Both the position numbers and the translations under genes were made by a program. From contig JAKAXA010000013.1 in assembly GCA_021816775.1 (NCBI GenBank), positions 1 to 64,000 on the forward strand: a DNA stretch of 64,000 nt, in the 5' to 3' direction. Below the pieces are notes generated by a model, which saw nothing but the letters and a program-made list of their open reading frames with translations, was not told the origin of the DNA and did not search any database. Shown here one piece after another: positions 8,836 to 16,856 of this stretch. Numbering within the stretch: position 1 is the first letter of the stretch; every line of letters begins with the position of its first letter. This stretch comes from Pseudomonadota bacterium (GTDB lineage: Bacteria; Pseudomonadota; Gammaproteobacteria; Steroidobacterales; Steroidobacteraceae).

Positions 8836-10026
8836 ATGGCCCAGAACGCAATCCCAGGGCGAAGCGGGAAATTCTCCCAGCAGCGACCACTGGCAGCCAC
8901 GCGCAAGTCGTCAGCGCGTCGAAAGTCTCAGGGAGCCGCCGGACGGTCGATCCCGGCGGGCATTCGCACGGCGAGGATGAGTGAGAAGGCCCGAGCGACC
9001 AACTGGGCGCACCTCGATCCGGCCATCCGCCCGATCGCGGCACAGAAGGATCTTGCTCGCGCACGCCACATCCTGAAAGACCTGTACGTGAGCCATCCGC
9101 CCGCGCAGCACGTTGAGCGGCAGATCGAGCAACTGATCCGACTCCCGCGGCGCATCCGCATGCCGGGACTCTTCCTCTGTGGCGAATCGGGCATGGGCAA
9201 GACGCATGTGTTGCGCCGCATCGAACGGCGTCACCCTGAACGGGACGACGCGACGACGAAGCGGCACATCCGCCCCGTGCTCTATGTGCAGGTGCCGGCG
9301 GGGCCCGATCTACGCACGCTGCGGCGCACCGTGATCGATGAGGCCAACATCCCCTTCCTCGATCATCCGTCAAAGCCGCTGCTGCAATCGGTATTGCGCC
9401 GGGGCCTCGCGGCCGCCGGCACCGAGCTCATCGCGCTCGATGAGATCCACAACATCGTGCACACCGAGGGTAAGCAGCGCAGGTGGTTGCTCGACTGGGT
9501 ACGCTGTCTTTCGAATGAGACACAGCGGCCCATCGTGCTCGCAGGCACCGAGGAATTCGAATCGGCCATTCTCTCCGACCCGCAACTCTCGAGCCGATTC
9601 CCGATCGTGCGCCTGGCACGGTGGACGGAAGGTCCGGATCTGGCGGCATTCCTACAGGGTTACGAGCGCGCCTGTCCGCTGCGCCTGGCCTCGCATCTTT
9701 CGGATGGGCCCCTGATGCGCGCGCTGCTCGATGAGACCGAGGGTCTTACCGACACGATCGTCCGCTCGCTTCAGGCCGCAGCGCTGGTGGCCATCCGCGA
9801 GGGGACCGAGCGCATCGTGCCGGAGTATTTGAGCTGGTGGCGAGACCCGCCGCTGCTCGCGTACTACGAGGCAGGAGATGCGGAACAAGAGAGCCTTGCG
9901 TTGGCCAGAGCCTGGCTCAAGGATGAGCGACGTGGCGCACCGTCGCCCTCGGCGCCGGCGGTGCGGCGTTTTCGCAATCGTGCGAGCCTCAGGGCCGAGG
10001 GCGGGCGATGCACCGGCTCGTTGTAG
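8836..10026 (+). CDS. tniB: TniB AAA+ ATPase
   Basis: The ATPase that activates TniA and selects targets in Tn402/Tn5053- and Tn7-like transposition. Walker A is 'GESGMGKTH' (about residues 116-124) and Walker B 'LIALDEIH' (Asp near 202), followed by a sensor-type 'VLAGTEEFESAI'. The ATG at 8836, 4 bp after the tniA stop with GGAG upstream, is preferred over the upstream start in the ORF track. At about 396 residues it is longer than many TniB proteins (around 300) because of extra N-terminal basic sequence and a C-terminal tail. That tail overlaps tniQ by 19 bp. Confidence 0.92.
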   Translation: MAQNAIPGRSGKFSQQRPLAATRKSSARRKSQGAAGRSIPAGIRTARMSEKARATNWAHLDPAIRPIAAQKDLARARHILKDLYVSHPPAQHVERQIEQLIRLPRRIRMPGLFLCGESGMGKTHVLRRIERRHPERDDATTKRHIRPVLYVQVPAGPDLRTLRRTVIDEANIPFLDHPSKPLLQSVLRRGLAAAGTELIALDEIHNIVHTEGKQRRWLLDWVRCLSNETQRPIVLAGTEEFESAILSDPQLSSRFPIVRLARWTEGPDLAAFLQGYERACPLRLASHLSDGPLMRALLDETEGLTDTIVRSLQAAALVAIREGTERIVPEYLSWWRDPPLLAYYEAGDAEQESLALARAWLKDERRGAPSPSAPAVRRFRNRASLRAEGGRCTGSL

Positions 10027-11351
10027 CACAGGCGCCGCTGCGACCGCGGGCGCGACTCAACTTGGCACCGCGCCTGCATGCCGAGGAAACGTTGTCCTCG
10101 TGGCTCGAGCGTTTCGCAGCCCGCTATGGCATGAGCATCCGGGAGTTGTTCCTCTGGCTCGGCTATCCGGATTTTTTCCAATTCGCTCGCAACCCTTTCG
10201 ATCTGGACGTATTGCAGCCTGCCGACCTGGCCGGAGTGCTCGCCGCCCACACGGGCATCGGCGCGGAAGTGATCGCGGCGCAGGGCATGGATGGGGCGAG
10301 TGCGTTGCCCCCTGAACGTCGGCGTGCGTTTTGTCCCGAGTGCTGGGTGGAGGAGGGTCCTTATCGGCGCTTCGAGTGGGCCCGCGGCTGGTCGCTGGTG
10401 TGTCGTCGCCATCGGCGACTCTTGAGTGAATGGCCGCGGGCCAAGGGATCGTTCGTCCACTGGTCCGAGGAAGCGTGGAGCGTGTTTTATGGCGACACGG
10501 GTGCATGGCGGGACTTACGCCCGTCTTGGCAATGCGAGACTTGGCAGAGAATCTGTGCGCACCTCGGCGTCGAGCCGCGTGCGGAGTTCCTGCGTGCCTG
10601 GCCCTGGCTGCTCGAGCTTTCGCAAGGCCGGCCGAACAGCGGCAGCACGGCGAGACGGTCGGCCCCGAGCAAGTGCGTCCTCAAGGACAGGTATTACCCG
10701 CAGGGCGTGCCGGTCGATGAGCTCACCGTCAAGCAGGACCTGGTTCTCTACGGGATGATCCGGTTCCACGGTTCATCGCTCCTGCAATCACTCGACGGCA
10801 CGACCTCACGGGACGATCTGATGGAAGACACCTTGGGCGGATGGATCTGCAGTGTGCGCACGCCCGCCGCGCCGTATGGGATCCGGCTGTTCGCGGCGAC
10901 GGCAGCACGCCATCTCTGGGTGCGACTCACCCAGGGCCACTGGCGGTGCGCCCGGTACCCAATCCTGGAACAAGTCGTGGAGCACTGCGAGCGCTGGAAC
11001 GATGAGGATTGGTGGCTCGAGCAGCGGCTGCGGACCTGGCCGCCGGCGCTGGCGGCCTCGGGTCGAGAGCTCTTTCGCAGAACGAATCCGTTCGTGATGC
11101 TGCCGCCCTGGGACCGCTGCCGAGAATGTCTGCGGGGCGTTCAGGGAGCGGTCCGGGAGGCACTCACGATCTGCCTGCCCGAGAGCTGGCGATGTATTAT
11201 CTGGGACCCCTCCGTGGTGAGTGAGCTCAATGAACTCATCGCGCGGCTGAGTCGTCCGGCAAGGCGCCGAGCAGATCCGCCGCGGCGCTCGACTGCACGG
11301 CGCCCGATTGATAGTAGCGAAGGAAGGTCGCAAGGCTGCGGTGCCCGGTGA
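10008..11351 (+). CDS. tniQ: TniQ target-selection protein
   Basis: The TniQ family links the target site to the TniB/TniA machinery. The N-terminal domain reads 'LHAEETLSSWLERFAARYGMSIRELF', typical of TniQ, and carries a zinc motif CPEC (residues 109-112) with CRRH (132-135). A second Cys pair follows in 'RCRECL'. At 447 residues it is longer than the short TniQ of Tn5053-type elements and nearer to the larger Tn7-like members. It overlaps tniB by 19 bp. The last roughly 38 codons run antisense into the 3' end of the convergent recombinase and have biased composition, so the original stop may have been lost or the end formed by a rearrangement. Confidence 0.88.
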   Translation: MHRLVVAQAPLRPRARLNLAPRLHAEETLSSWLERFAARYGMSIRELFLWLGYPDFFQFARNPFDLDVLQPADLAGVLAAHTGIGAEVIAAQGMDGASALPPERRRAFCPECWVEEGPYRRFEWARGWSLVCRRHRRLLSEWPRAKGSFVHWSEEAWSVFYGDTGAWRDLRPSWQCETWQRICAHLGVEPRAEFLRAWPWLLELSQGRPNSGSTARRSAPSKCVLKDRYYPQGVPVDELTVKQDLVLYGMIRFHGSSLLQSLDGTTSRDDLMEDTLGGWICSVRTPAAPYGIRLFAATAARHLWVRLTQGHWRCARYPILEQVVEHCERWNDEDWWLEQRLRTWPPALAASGRELFRRTNPFVMLPPWDRCRECLRGVQGAVREALTICLPESWRCIIWDPSVVSELNELIARLSRPARRRADPPRRSTARRPIDSSEGRSQGCGAR

Positions 11352-12429
11352 GGGCCATCGCCTCCTTCAAGGGCACGGCCTGCCGGCCGGCCTCCGTGAC
11401 GAATCCCGAACGCAGCGAATGCGCTCCGAAGTCGCCTTCGAGCTTCGCGAGCGCCGCCCGACGCTTGACGATGAGCCATACGGCCTGACCCGAGAGCCGC
11501 CCGCCCGGGCGGGTCTTGTGGAGCCGCCGGAAGATCGGCCCTGAGGTCACCCCGGAGGCGCTGAGCCAGGCGGTGAGCGCCGCGGCGGCCGCGCCGACGA
11601 TGGGTTTGACGGCATCCGCTTGGCTCCCGGTGCCCGTTTGGTCGGTCTTCGAATGCGCCATGCGATAGAGATACGTTCGGTCGTCGACTTTCTCGAGGTG
11701 TTCCATCAGGGCTCCGGCGACCTCCGAGCGCCGGCGGCCGCCGGAGGCGAAGGCGAAGAGGAGGAGGGCCCGATCGCGAATGCCCTTGACCCCGTCGGTA
11801 CACGTCGCGAGAAGCGCCGCGAGCGGATCGCGGGTCAAGGCGGTCTTGGCTTGCGGCCGCACCCCACGGGTCGCGTGGCCCCGGCGAATACGCCGCACGA
11901 CCTCCTGCACCGCCGGATCGCGCACCGGATTGGGGAGCTCGCGCAGTTGGTGGGCTTTGGAGAGCACCGCGAGGCGGTGCATCACCGTGGCGAGCGCCGG
12001 AGCGCCCCGTTTGGCCTTGAATCCGCCCGCGACGAGCGCCGCATCGATCGCCGCGGGCAAATCGTGCACCAACGTGCCCCCTGCGGGGCTGGCGATCGCC
12101 GAATCGCCGCCCGCAGGGCTGCGCAGCACGTGATCGACGAGGAACTGCAGCACCACGGGCACCGGCACGGGGAGGGCAAGGGCCGCGTGATAGCGCAGCT
12201 GAAACCACGCCGCCCAGTAGCGGAGCGCGCTCGCGTAGCTGCGCACGGTGTTCGTCGATTCGCCTTCCTTCAGCAGCGCCACAACCGAGGCTTGCGTCTC
12301 GGCGTGCAGCACTTGCGGGTCGAGGGCCTCCACGGTCGCGTGCAGCACGAGGCTCGTGGGCCCCGCGGTGCCTCCCGCAGGGGGAGTGCCCCTGGCCGGG
12401 GCGGTTGCACGGCGGCGTCGTTGTGTCAT
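11236..12429 (-). CDS. tyrosine recombinase, intact
   Basis: A site-specific recombinase of about 397 residues from the ATG at 12429 (a GTG at 12438 is also possible). It has an N-terminal SAM-like domain ('STNTVRSYASALRYWAAWF') and all catalytic elements: Arg in 'SGGRRRSEV' (about 229), Lys in 'MAHSKTDQTG', 'AHSLRSGFVTEA' (HxxR, about 336), 'TGHRSLATF' and Tyr in 'LRYYQSG' (about 370). It is related to the broken recombinase at 5231-6293 ('GPIFRRLHK' versus 'GPLFRRLHR'). It faces tniQ tail to tail with a 116-bp overlap and is divergent from the KfrA-like gene. Likely roles are resolution of transposition cointegrates or excision/integration of the element. Confidence 0.88.
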   Translation of the reverse strand: MTQRRRRATAPARGTPPAGGTAGPTSLVLHATVEALDPQVLHAETQASVVALLKEGESTNTVRSYASALRYWAAWFQLRYHAALALPVPVPVVLQFLVDHVLRSPAGGDSAIASPAGGTLVHDLPAAIDAALVAGGFKAKRGAPALATVMHRLAVLSKAHQLRELPNPVRDPAVQEVVRRIRRGHATRGVRPQAKTALTRDPLAALLATCTDGVKGIRDRALLLFAFASGGRRRSEVAGALMEHLEKVDDRTYLYRMAHSKTDQTGTGSQADAVKPIVGAAAAALTAWLSASGVTSGPIFRRLHKTRPGGRLSGQAVWLIVKRRAALAKLEGDFGAHSLRSGFVTEAGRQAVPLKEAMALTGHRSLATFLRYYQSGAVQSSAAADLLGALPDDSAAR

Positions 12430-12471
12430 ACTTCTCACAGAATATGCGAAATATATCGCTTAACTCAAGCG

Positions 12472-12504
12472 TTATTCACGATAACGCTCTCTTATCGTGA
12501 GTAA
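12472..12504. promoter_or_regulatory. 13-7-13 inverted repeat: candidate recombinase core site or operator
   Basis: Two 13-bp arms, TTATTCACGATAA and TTATCGTGAGTAA, are inverted with one mismatch around the 7-bp spacer CGCTCTC. This is the geometry of a tyrosine-recombinase crossover site (arms of 11-13 bp, spacer of 6-8 bp), and it lies between the recombinase and the KfrA-like gene. An overlapping perfect repeat, AGCGTTAT/ATAACGCT (12468-12488), means it could instead, or also, be an autoregulatory operator for the KfrA-like protein. The surrounding DNA is AT-rich compared with its neighbours. Confidence 0.6.
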
Positions 12505-12528
12505 CCTGACGACAGGGCAGGGCACCGA

Positions 12529-13593
12529 GTGACCACCGAATCTCCCCCCGAGGGTAAGCCGGCTACCCGGCACCGCTCCGACGCCCCCTATGAGTCCCCG
12601 CTGCCTCCGGCGCGCCGTTCATCGGTCGCGGAGCCGCCGTCGGAGAACGAGGAGAACTCGCCGGAGCGCCTCGCAGCCGGGGCACCGCGGGCGCGGCGCC
12701 TCTCGGCACCCGATGTCTTCGCCGCCGCCGATGCGCTGCTCGTCGAAGGCCACCGGCCCACCATCGATCGGGTCCGGGTCCATCTGGGGCGTGGCTCGCC
12801 CAACACCATCAACGAGCACCTCGACACCTGGTGGCGACAGCTCGGCGCCCGGATCCGGGACCTCCCCGGACAGGAATTCCCGCAGCTGCCCGAGCGCGTG
12901 GCGCACACGTTGCAGCTGCTCTGGAATGAAGCGCTAAAAAGCGCGCACGAGGCGTTGCATGAGGCCGTAACGACACGCGATGAAACGCTTCGGCAGCGGG
13001 AAACGTCGCTGGGGGATCGCGAGCGACAACTGGAGGAGGAGCGACAGGCCCTGGCGGCCCGTGGCTCAGCGCTCGAGGAGAGTCTTGCATTCGCCCGCAC
13101 GCAGCTTGCTGAATCCAATCAGCGCGCCGGCGCCCTCGAGCAGGCCCTGCGCGAACGGGATGAGTCGATCGCGAGCCTGCAGCGGCGGCTCGAGCCGCTC
13201 GAGGCGCAGACCACGACGCTTGCCGAGCGACTTGAAGCCGAGCAGACGGCCCGCCTGGCGGAGCGTGCCAAATTTGATGAGCGCTATGATGCCGCCGAGC
13301 GGCGCTGGCTCACCGAGGTCGACCAGGCGCGCGAGCGACTCAAGACTCATGAAAAGCAAGCTCGTGCAGACGCCGCGGATCGTGCTCGACTGCAAGATGA
13401 GCTGCAGCGCGCGAGGCGCGAAGCACTCGATGCTGTTCACGAACTGAAAACCGCGCACGCGGTGAACGAGGAGCTGCGTGAGCGTATCAAGGCCTTCGCC
13501 GATCGTTCGCAGATGTCCAGCATCCCGCGCCGGAAGTCTAGCCCGTCCCGCCGTGCCCCCTCGGCACGCAAGCGGAAGAACAAGACCGAGTAG
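12529..13593 (+). CDS. KfrA-like DNA-binding coiled-coil protein
   Basis: A 354-residue protein (GTG start) with a disordered Pro/Glu-rich N-terminus, then a KfrA-type N-terminal DNA-binding domain: 'RLSAPDVFAAADALLVEGHRPTIDRVRVHLGRGSPNTINEHLDTWW' (about residues 50-100). Residues 145-330 form a long alpha-helical coiled coil rich in Glu, Arg, Ala and Gln, and the tail is basic ('RRKSSPSRRAPSARKRKNK'). KfrA proteins are plasmid-borne autorepressors that also help partition or compact DNA. Here it begins the cargo operon and is followed 45 bp later by a protein kinase. It may regulate the divergent promoter region with the inverted repeat and could be a kinase substrate (inference). Confidence 0.8.
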   Translation: MTTESPPEGKPATRHRSDAPYESPLPPARRSSVAEPPSENEENSPERLAAGAPRARRLSAPDVFAAADALLVEGHRPTIDRVRVHLGRGSPNTINEHLDTWWRQLGARIRDLPGQEFPQLPERVAHTLQLLWNEALKSAHEALHEAVTTRDETLRQRETSLGDRERQLEEERQALAARGSALEESLAFARTQLAESNQRAGALEQALRERDESIASLQRRLEPLEAQTTTLAERLEAEQTARLAERAKFDERYDAAERRWLTEVDQARERLKTHEKQARADAADRARLQDELQRARREALDAVHELKTAHAVNEELRERIKAFADRSQMSSIPRRKSSPSRRAPSARKRKNKTE

Positions 13594-13638
13594 TATTCGA
13601 ATTCCCAAGGTTCCGCGACCGGAGACAGGGGAGGACGC

Positions 13639-14718
13639 ATGCCGACCGCGAAAGAGTTACTTGCAGGACGAACGCTCACCAATGGCTGGAAAGTCACGCA
13701 GAGGGTCACGCACGCGGCCGGTGAGACCGGCGGTCACTTCTCCACCGGCTATCTCGTGCAGTCTCCTTCGGGGAAGCAACATTTTCTGAAGGCGATCGAT
13801 TTCGAAGTGGCCATGCGGGCCCCAGACCCGGCCCGGGCCCTTCAGGCTTTGACCGAGGCATTCAACCTCGAGCGCGACATTCTGAACCTGAGCAAGAGCA
13901 AGCGCATGAGCCATGTCGTCACGGTAATCGAAGACGGCACCGAGAACGTATCCATCCCCGGCACACCGCCAGCCGGTCCACCGCAAACCGTTCAGTACCT
14001 CATTTTTGAGCTCGCGCACGAAAGTCTGCGGCACATGGTCACGGTCTCGAAGCGGCTCCCGATGTCGCAGGCGCTTTCGGCCCTCCACAACATTGCCAAC
14101 GGGCTGCGACAGCTGCACGGTGCGCAGGTCGCCCATCAGGACATGAAACCCTCGAACGCGCTGCGCTTTCCCGACGGGTTATTCAAAGTCTGCGATGTTG
14201 GACGGGCGTCGATGAAGGGGCGAGCGGCGCCGCATGATGGCTTGCATGTTGCAGGCGAGCGCACTTACGCTCCACCGGAGCTGCTATACGGCCAGGTGGA
14301 TCCGGATTTCGTCGTACGTCGGTTAGGCTGCGATGCCTATCTACTGGGGAGCCTCGCCGGTTTTCTGATCACCGGCTTGCCGATGACGGCGATGATCATC
14401 GATGAGCTCGATCCGGCGGCCCGGCCGACGACATGGACCGGTTCCTATGCTGGTGCTCTCGGTCAGGTTCGAGCGGCCTACGCGCGAGCGATCGACCGTG
14501 TGGCGAACGAGATTCCGGCTGATGCACCGTATCGAGACGATCTGCTGGTGTGCATCCGACAGCTCTGCGATCCAGACCCCGCTCTGCGGGGCCACCCGCT
14601 CACTCGGGCAATGCTTGCTGGCGTCGGGAACGTCTATGATCTCGAGCGCTACGTTTCAATCTTCGATCGGCTGTCGTACGAGGCCAAGATCTACGAGCGA
14701 CGCAAGGCCAGTCAATGA
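13639..14718 (+). CDS. Hanks-type protein kinase
   Basis: A 359-residue soluble kinase. Visible motifs are a glycine-loop-like 'ETGGHFSTGYLV' (29-40), ATP-binding Lys51 in 'FLKAID', a probable C-helix Glu near 78, the catalytic loop 'HQDMKPSN' (166-173), Asp186 in 'CDVG' (the DFG equivalent), 'APPE' (211-214) and 'CDAYLLGSL' (the DxxSxG equivalent, Asp232). All residues needed for phosphotransfer appear present. It has no transmembrane segment, PASTA or other sensor domain. A strong GGGGAGG Shine-Dalgarno precedes the ATG. It overlaps the TPR gene by 4 bp (ATGA), so the two are translated together and the TPR protein is the natural candidate partner or substrate. It is a cargo gene of the tni region. 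Confidence 0.85.
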   Translation: MPTAKELLAGRTLTNGWKVTQRVTHAAGETGGHFSTGYLVQSPSGKQHFLKAIDFEVAMRAPDPARALQALTEAFNLERDILNLSKSKRMSHVVTVIEDGTENVSIPGTPPAGPPQTVQYLIFELAHESLRHMVTVSKRLPMSQALSALHNIANGLRQLHGAQVAHQDMKPSNALRFPDGLFKVCDVGRASMKGRAAPHDGLHVAGERTYAPPELLYGQVDPDFVVRRLGCDAYLLGSLAGFLITGLPMTAMIIDELDPAARPTTWTGSYAGALGQVRAAYARAIDRVANEIPADAPYRDDLLVCIRQLCDPDPALRGHPLTRAMLAGVGNVYDLERYVSIFDRLSYEAKIYERRKASQ

Positions 14719-16247
14719 GCATCAGTCAGCCAGACGCCAACAGGCGCCTTCTACCGCGATGGCGGCCGTCAGGAGCGACGATATCGGCAGGCGAGCTCGC
14801 GAGTAGCTCTACCGTACAGAAGGACGCCGAGCCAGATGCGCACTTCGAGGAGCGTAAGCTCGAATGGGAACACGAGCATTCCATCGAGGTTGCCGCCGAA
14901 CTGGTTGCCTCAGGCATCGTGCTCGGTCGACTCAATGAAGTCGAGCCTGCGGTGCGGTTGCTAGCGGACAATGCGTCCGATGCCACCCCGAGCATCCGGG
15001 CGGTCGCTCGGCGTGCGCTTGGTGAGCGCCCAACAGGGCCAGCGGAGTCACCGAGACTTCGTCCCGGACGCCTCGATCCGACAGCCATTTACAGCCGAAT
15101 CAGTGCATTGCGTCGACACGTGCATCTGCACCCGCGCGATGCCTACGCATGGGTCGACCTCGCGCGGCTTTACACCATCTTGGGCCAGACGTCGAGCGCC
15201 GATCGGGCGATCCGCATCGCCATCCGCCTCGCACCGGAGGATCGGTTCGTATTGCGATCGGCCGTTCGGTACTTCGTGCACGTCGAGGATCCGCCGGCTG
15301 CACAACGGCTCCTGAACGGCGCGCGCGCAACACGGGTCGATCCCTGGCTCATCGCGGCGGAAATCTCGGTATCGCAGGTCGCCAATCGGCGCAGCCTGAC
15401 GGCATCCATCGGGCAGCGCGGCCTTGACCATTCCCTGTGGGCTCCCCGGAGCAGTTCCGAACTGGCGGGTGCCCTTGGGACTTTGCTTCTTGAGGAGGGT
15501 GCGACGCAGAAGGCGCGGCAATTCTTTCGACGCAGCCTCGAGGATCCGACCGAGAACGCGATTGCCCAAGCTCAGTGGGCGAGTCAACGCACCTCCGGTC
15601 TCGTCGTGCCTGCACTATTGCTCAATCAGCCGACCACGTATGAGGCTCGGGCGCTGCGCGCTCGCCTCGACGGCCGATGGGAGGCTGCGATCTCGAGCAG
15701 CTGGGAGTGGGCGGACTTCGAGCCGACTTCAAGTCGACCCTTAATGATGGGGTCCTATGTCGCAAGCGTGGTGTACGGGGATGGGGCCACCGTACTCGAT
15801 TTCAGCGAACGCGGTCTGAATGCGGAACCACACAATCCGTGTTTACTAAATAACAAAGCGGTTGGACTCGCCTATCTCGGTCGAGTCTCGGAGGCGATAA
15901 CGATTCTCGCCAAAGTCGTGATCGACGCGAGCCCACAGTTCATTCAACCAGCACTTTATGCGACGAGCGGGCTTCTGGCGTTTCGTGCTGGCGACTTCGC
16001 GGCAGGACGGAAACTCTACGAAAGGGCTGCGACTCACCCCTACACCAAACGGGATCGCGATATGCGCGTTCTAGCTCTGTGGCACTTGGCGCTGGAGGAG
16101 GCTCGGGCGCGGACTGACCAGGCCGAGGCTGCCGCTGCGCGCGCGGAGCGCGCTAGCAAGGACACCAAGCTCGCCGAGATAGCGGCACTTCGAAAACGTC
16201 TCGAGGAGGTCAAAAGCGAAGCCCCTGGGTACCAGAGCCGCCATTGA
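14715..16247 (+). CDS. TPR-repeat protein coupled to the kinase
   Basis: A 510-residue, mostly helical protein with no membrane segment. Several TPR-like helix pairs are visible: 'PRDAYAWVDLARLYTILGQTSSADRAI' (about 135-165), 'LAGALGTLLLEEGATQKARQFF' (about 250-275) and 'PCLLNNKAVGLAYLGRVSEAI' (about 370-395). The C-terminus is a charged coiled coil ('QAEAAAARAERASKDTKLAE'). It probably acts as a scaffold or sensor that binds the co-translated kinase. No enzymatic domain is recognisable. A kinase plus TPR pair as transposon cargo suggests a signalling or defence function, but that is inference from context. Confidence 0.75.
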   Translation: MSISQPDANRRLLPRWRPSGATISAGELASSSTVQKDAEPDAHFEERKLEWEHEHSIEVAAELVASGIVLGRLNEVEPAVRLLADNASDATPSIRAVARRALGERPTGPAESPRLRPGRLDPTAIYSRISALRRHVHLHPRDAYAWVDLARLYTILGQTSSADRAIRIAIRLAPEDRFVLRSAVRYFVHVEDPPAAQRLLNGARATRVDPWLIAAEISVSQVANRRSLTASIGQRGLDHSLWAPRSSSELAGALGTLLLEEGATQKARQFFRRSLEDPTENAIAQAQWASQRTSGLVVPALLLNQPTTYEARALRARLDGRWEAAISSSWEWADFEPTSSRPLMMGSYVASVVYGDGATVLDFSERGLNAEPHNPCLLNNKAVGLAYLGRVSEAITILAKVVIDASPQFIQPALYATSGLLAFRAGDFAAGRKLYERAATHPYTKRDRDMRVLALWHLALEEARARTDQAEAAAARAERASKDTKLAEIAALRKRLEEVKSEAPGYQSRH

Positions 16248-16254
16248 TTAAGTG

Positions 16255-16448
16255 CACAAATGCAAATCATTTGTGTCACCCGGGTCAATAGCGCGAATCA
16301 TGGATGTCACCCGTGAGGACGGTCGGTGACATCAATGATTAGTCTGGCGCCAGCTGATCGCGACCCGCGTCGGGAATTGTGTCACCGGACCGCCAACCCA
16401 TTGATTCGCTGAGCACTATCGGTGACACCAATGAATCGACGGGTGACA
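16255..16448. repeat. six TGTCACC repeats in symmetrical array (transposon-end-like)
   Basis: Six copies of a motif close to ATTNRTGTCACCSG occur within 175 bp. Forward TGTCACC cores lie at 16274, 16305 and 16380, and reverse GGTGACA cores at 16325, 16421 and 16442. The order is > > < > < <, so the array is symmetrical; its two ends, ATTTGTGTCACCCG and ATTCGTGTCACCCG (reverse strand), form terminal inverted repeats. Multiple subterminal repeats beginning TGT are what transposases of the Mu/TnsB/IstA type bind. A hairpin, CACAAATG/CATTTGTG (16255-16275), overlaps the first copy. The array may be the right end of the tni element or a separate MITE-like remnant. Confidence 0.6.
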
Positions 16449-16513
16449 CGAATAAACCGTCCTCACAGCCCGCGGCGACAACATGTCGGGAGGCTATTCG
16501 CGGTACGCCAATT

Positions 16514-16541
16514 ATTTACCATAATATACATTATGCGCACC
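16514..16541 (-). other. dif: dif chromosome dimer resolution site
   Basis: Read on the minus strand: XerC arm GGTGCGCATAA, central region TGTATA, XerD arm TTATGGTAAAT. The E. coli dif site differs only at one base in the XerD arm (TTATGTTAAAT), a 27/28 match. XerC and XerD recombine two dif copies to resolve chromosome dimers at division, so this marks the replication terminus. It is the AT-rich island after the transposon-end-like repeats. No second dif-like copy was seen in the window. Confidence 0.92.
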
Positions 16542-16856
16542 TATGGGGCGACGTTGACCTCCGGGTCGGGCCGCGCCGTGGCTCCGGGCATCCCGTCACC
16601 GGCCCTACGGGCACTGTAAATTCCAGAAGGCAGCTGCTCCACATCACATTGGCACACAGGGACCGAGGGGGGCCTGGCGCCTCGGAACATTGCGCGCCAG
16701 GAAGACGCGCCGGTGTGGCTCCAATCTGATCATGCCGGAGGAAGCCAGATCCGCTCGCCGATCAAGGGGACACCTGTGACGGAGTGAGAGACTGGAGAGC
16801 GCATAAACTTCACACAGGTGGTCTCGATCGATCGTCACATCGGATGCCACGCCGAG
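16542..16856. other. non-coding flank of dif
   Basis: About 315 bp between dif and the next gene on the minus strand. I see no supported gene, RNA or repeat here; the short ORFs on both strands lack recognisable sequence or ribosome binding sites. Confidence 0.5.
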
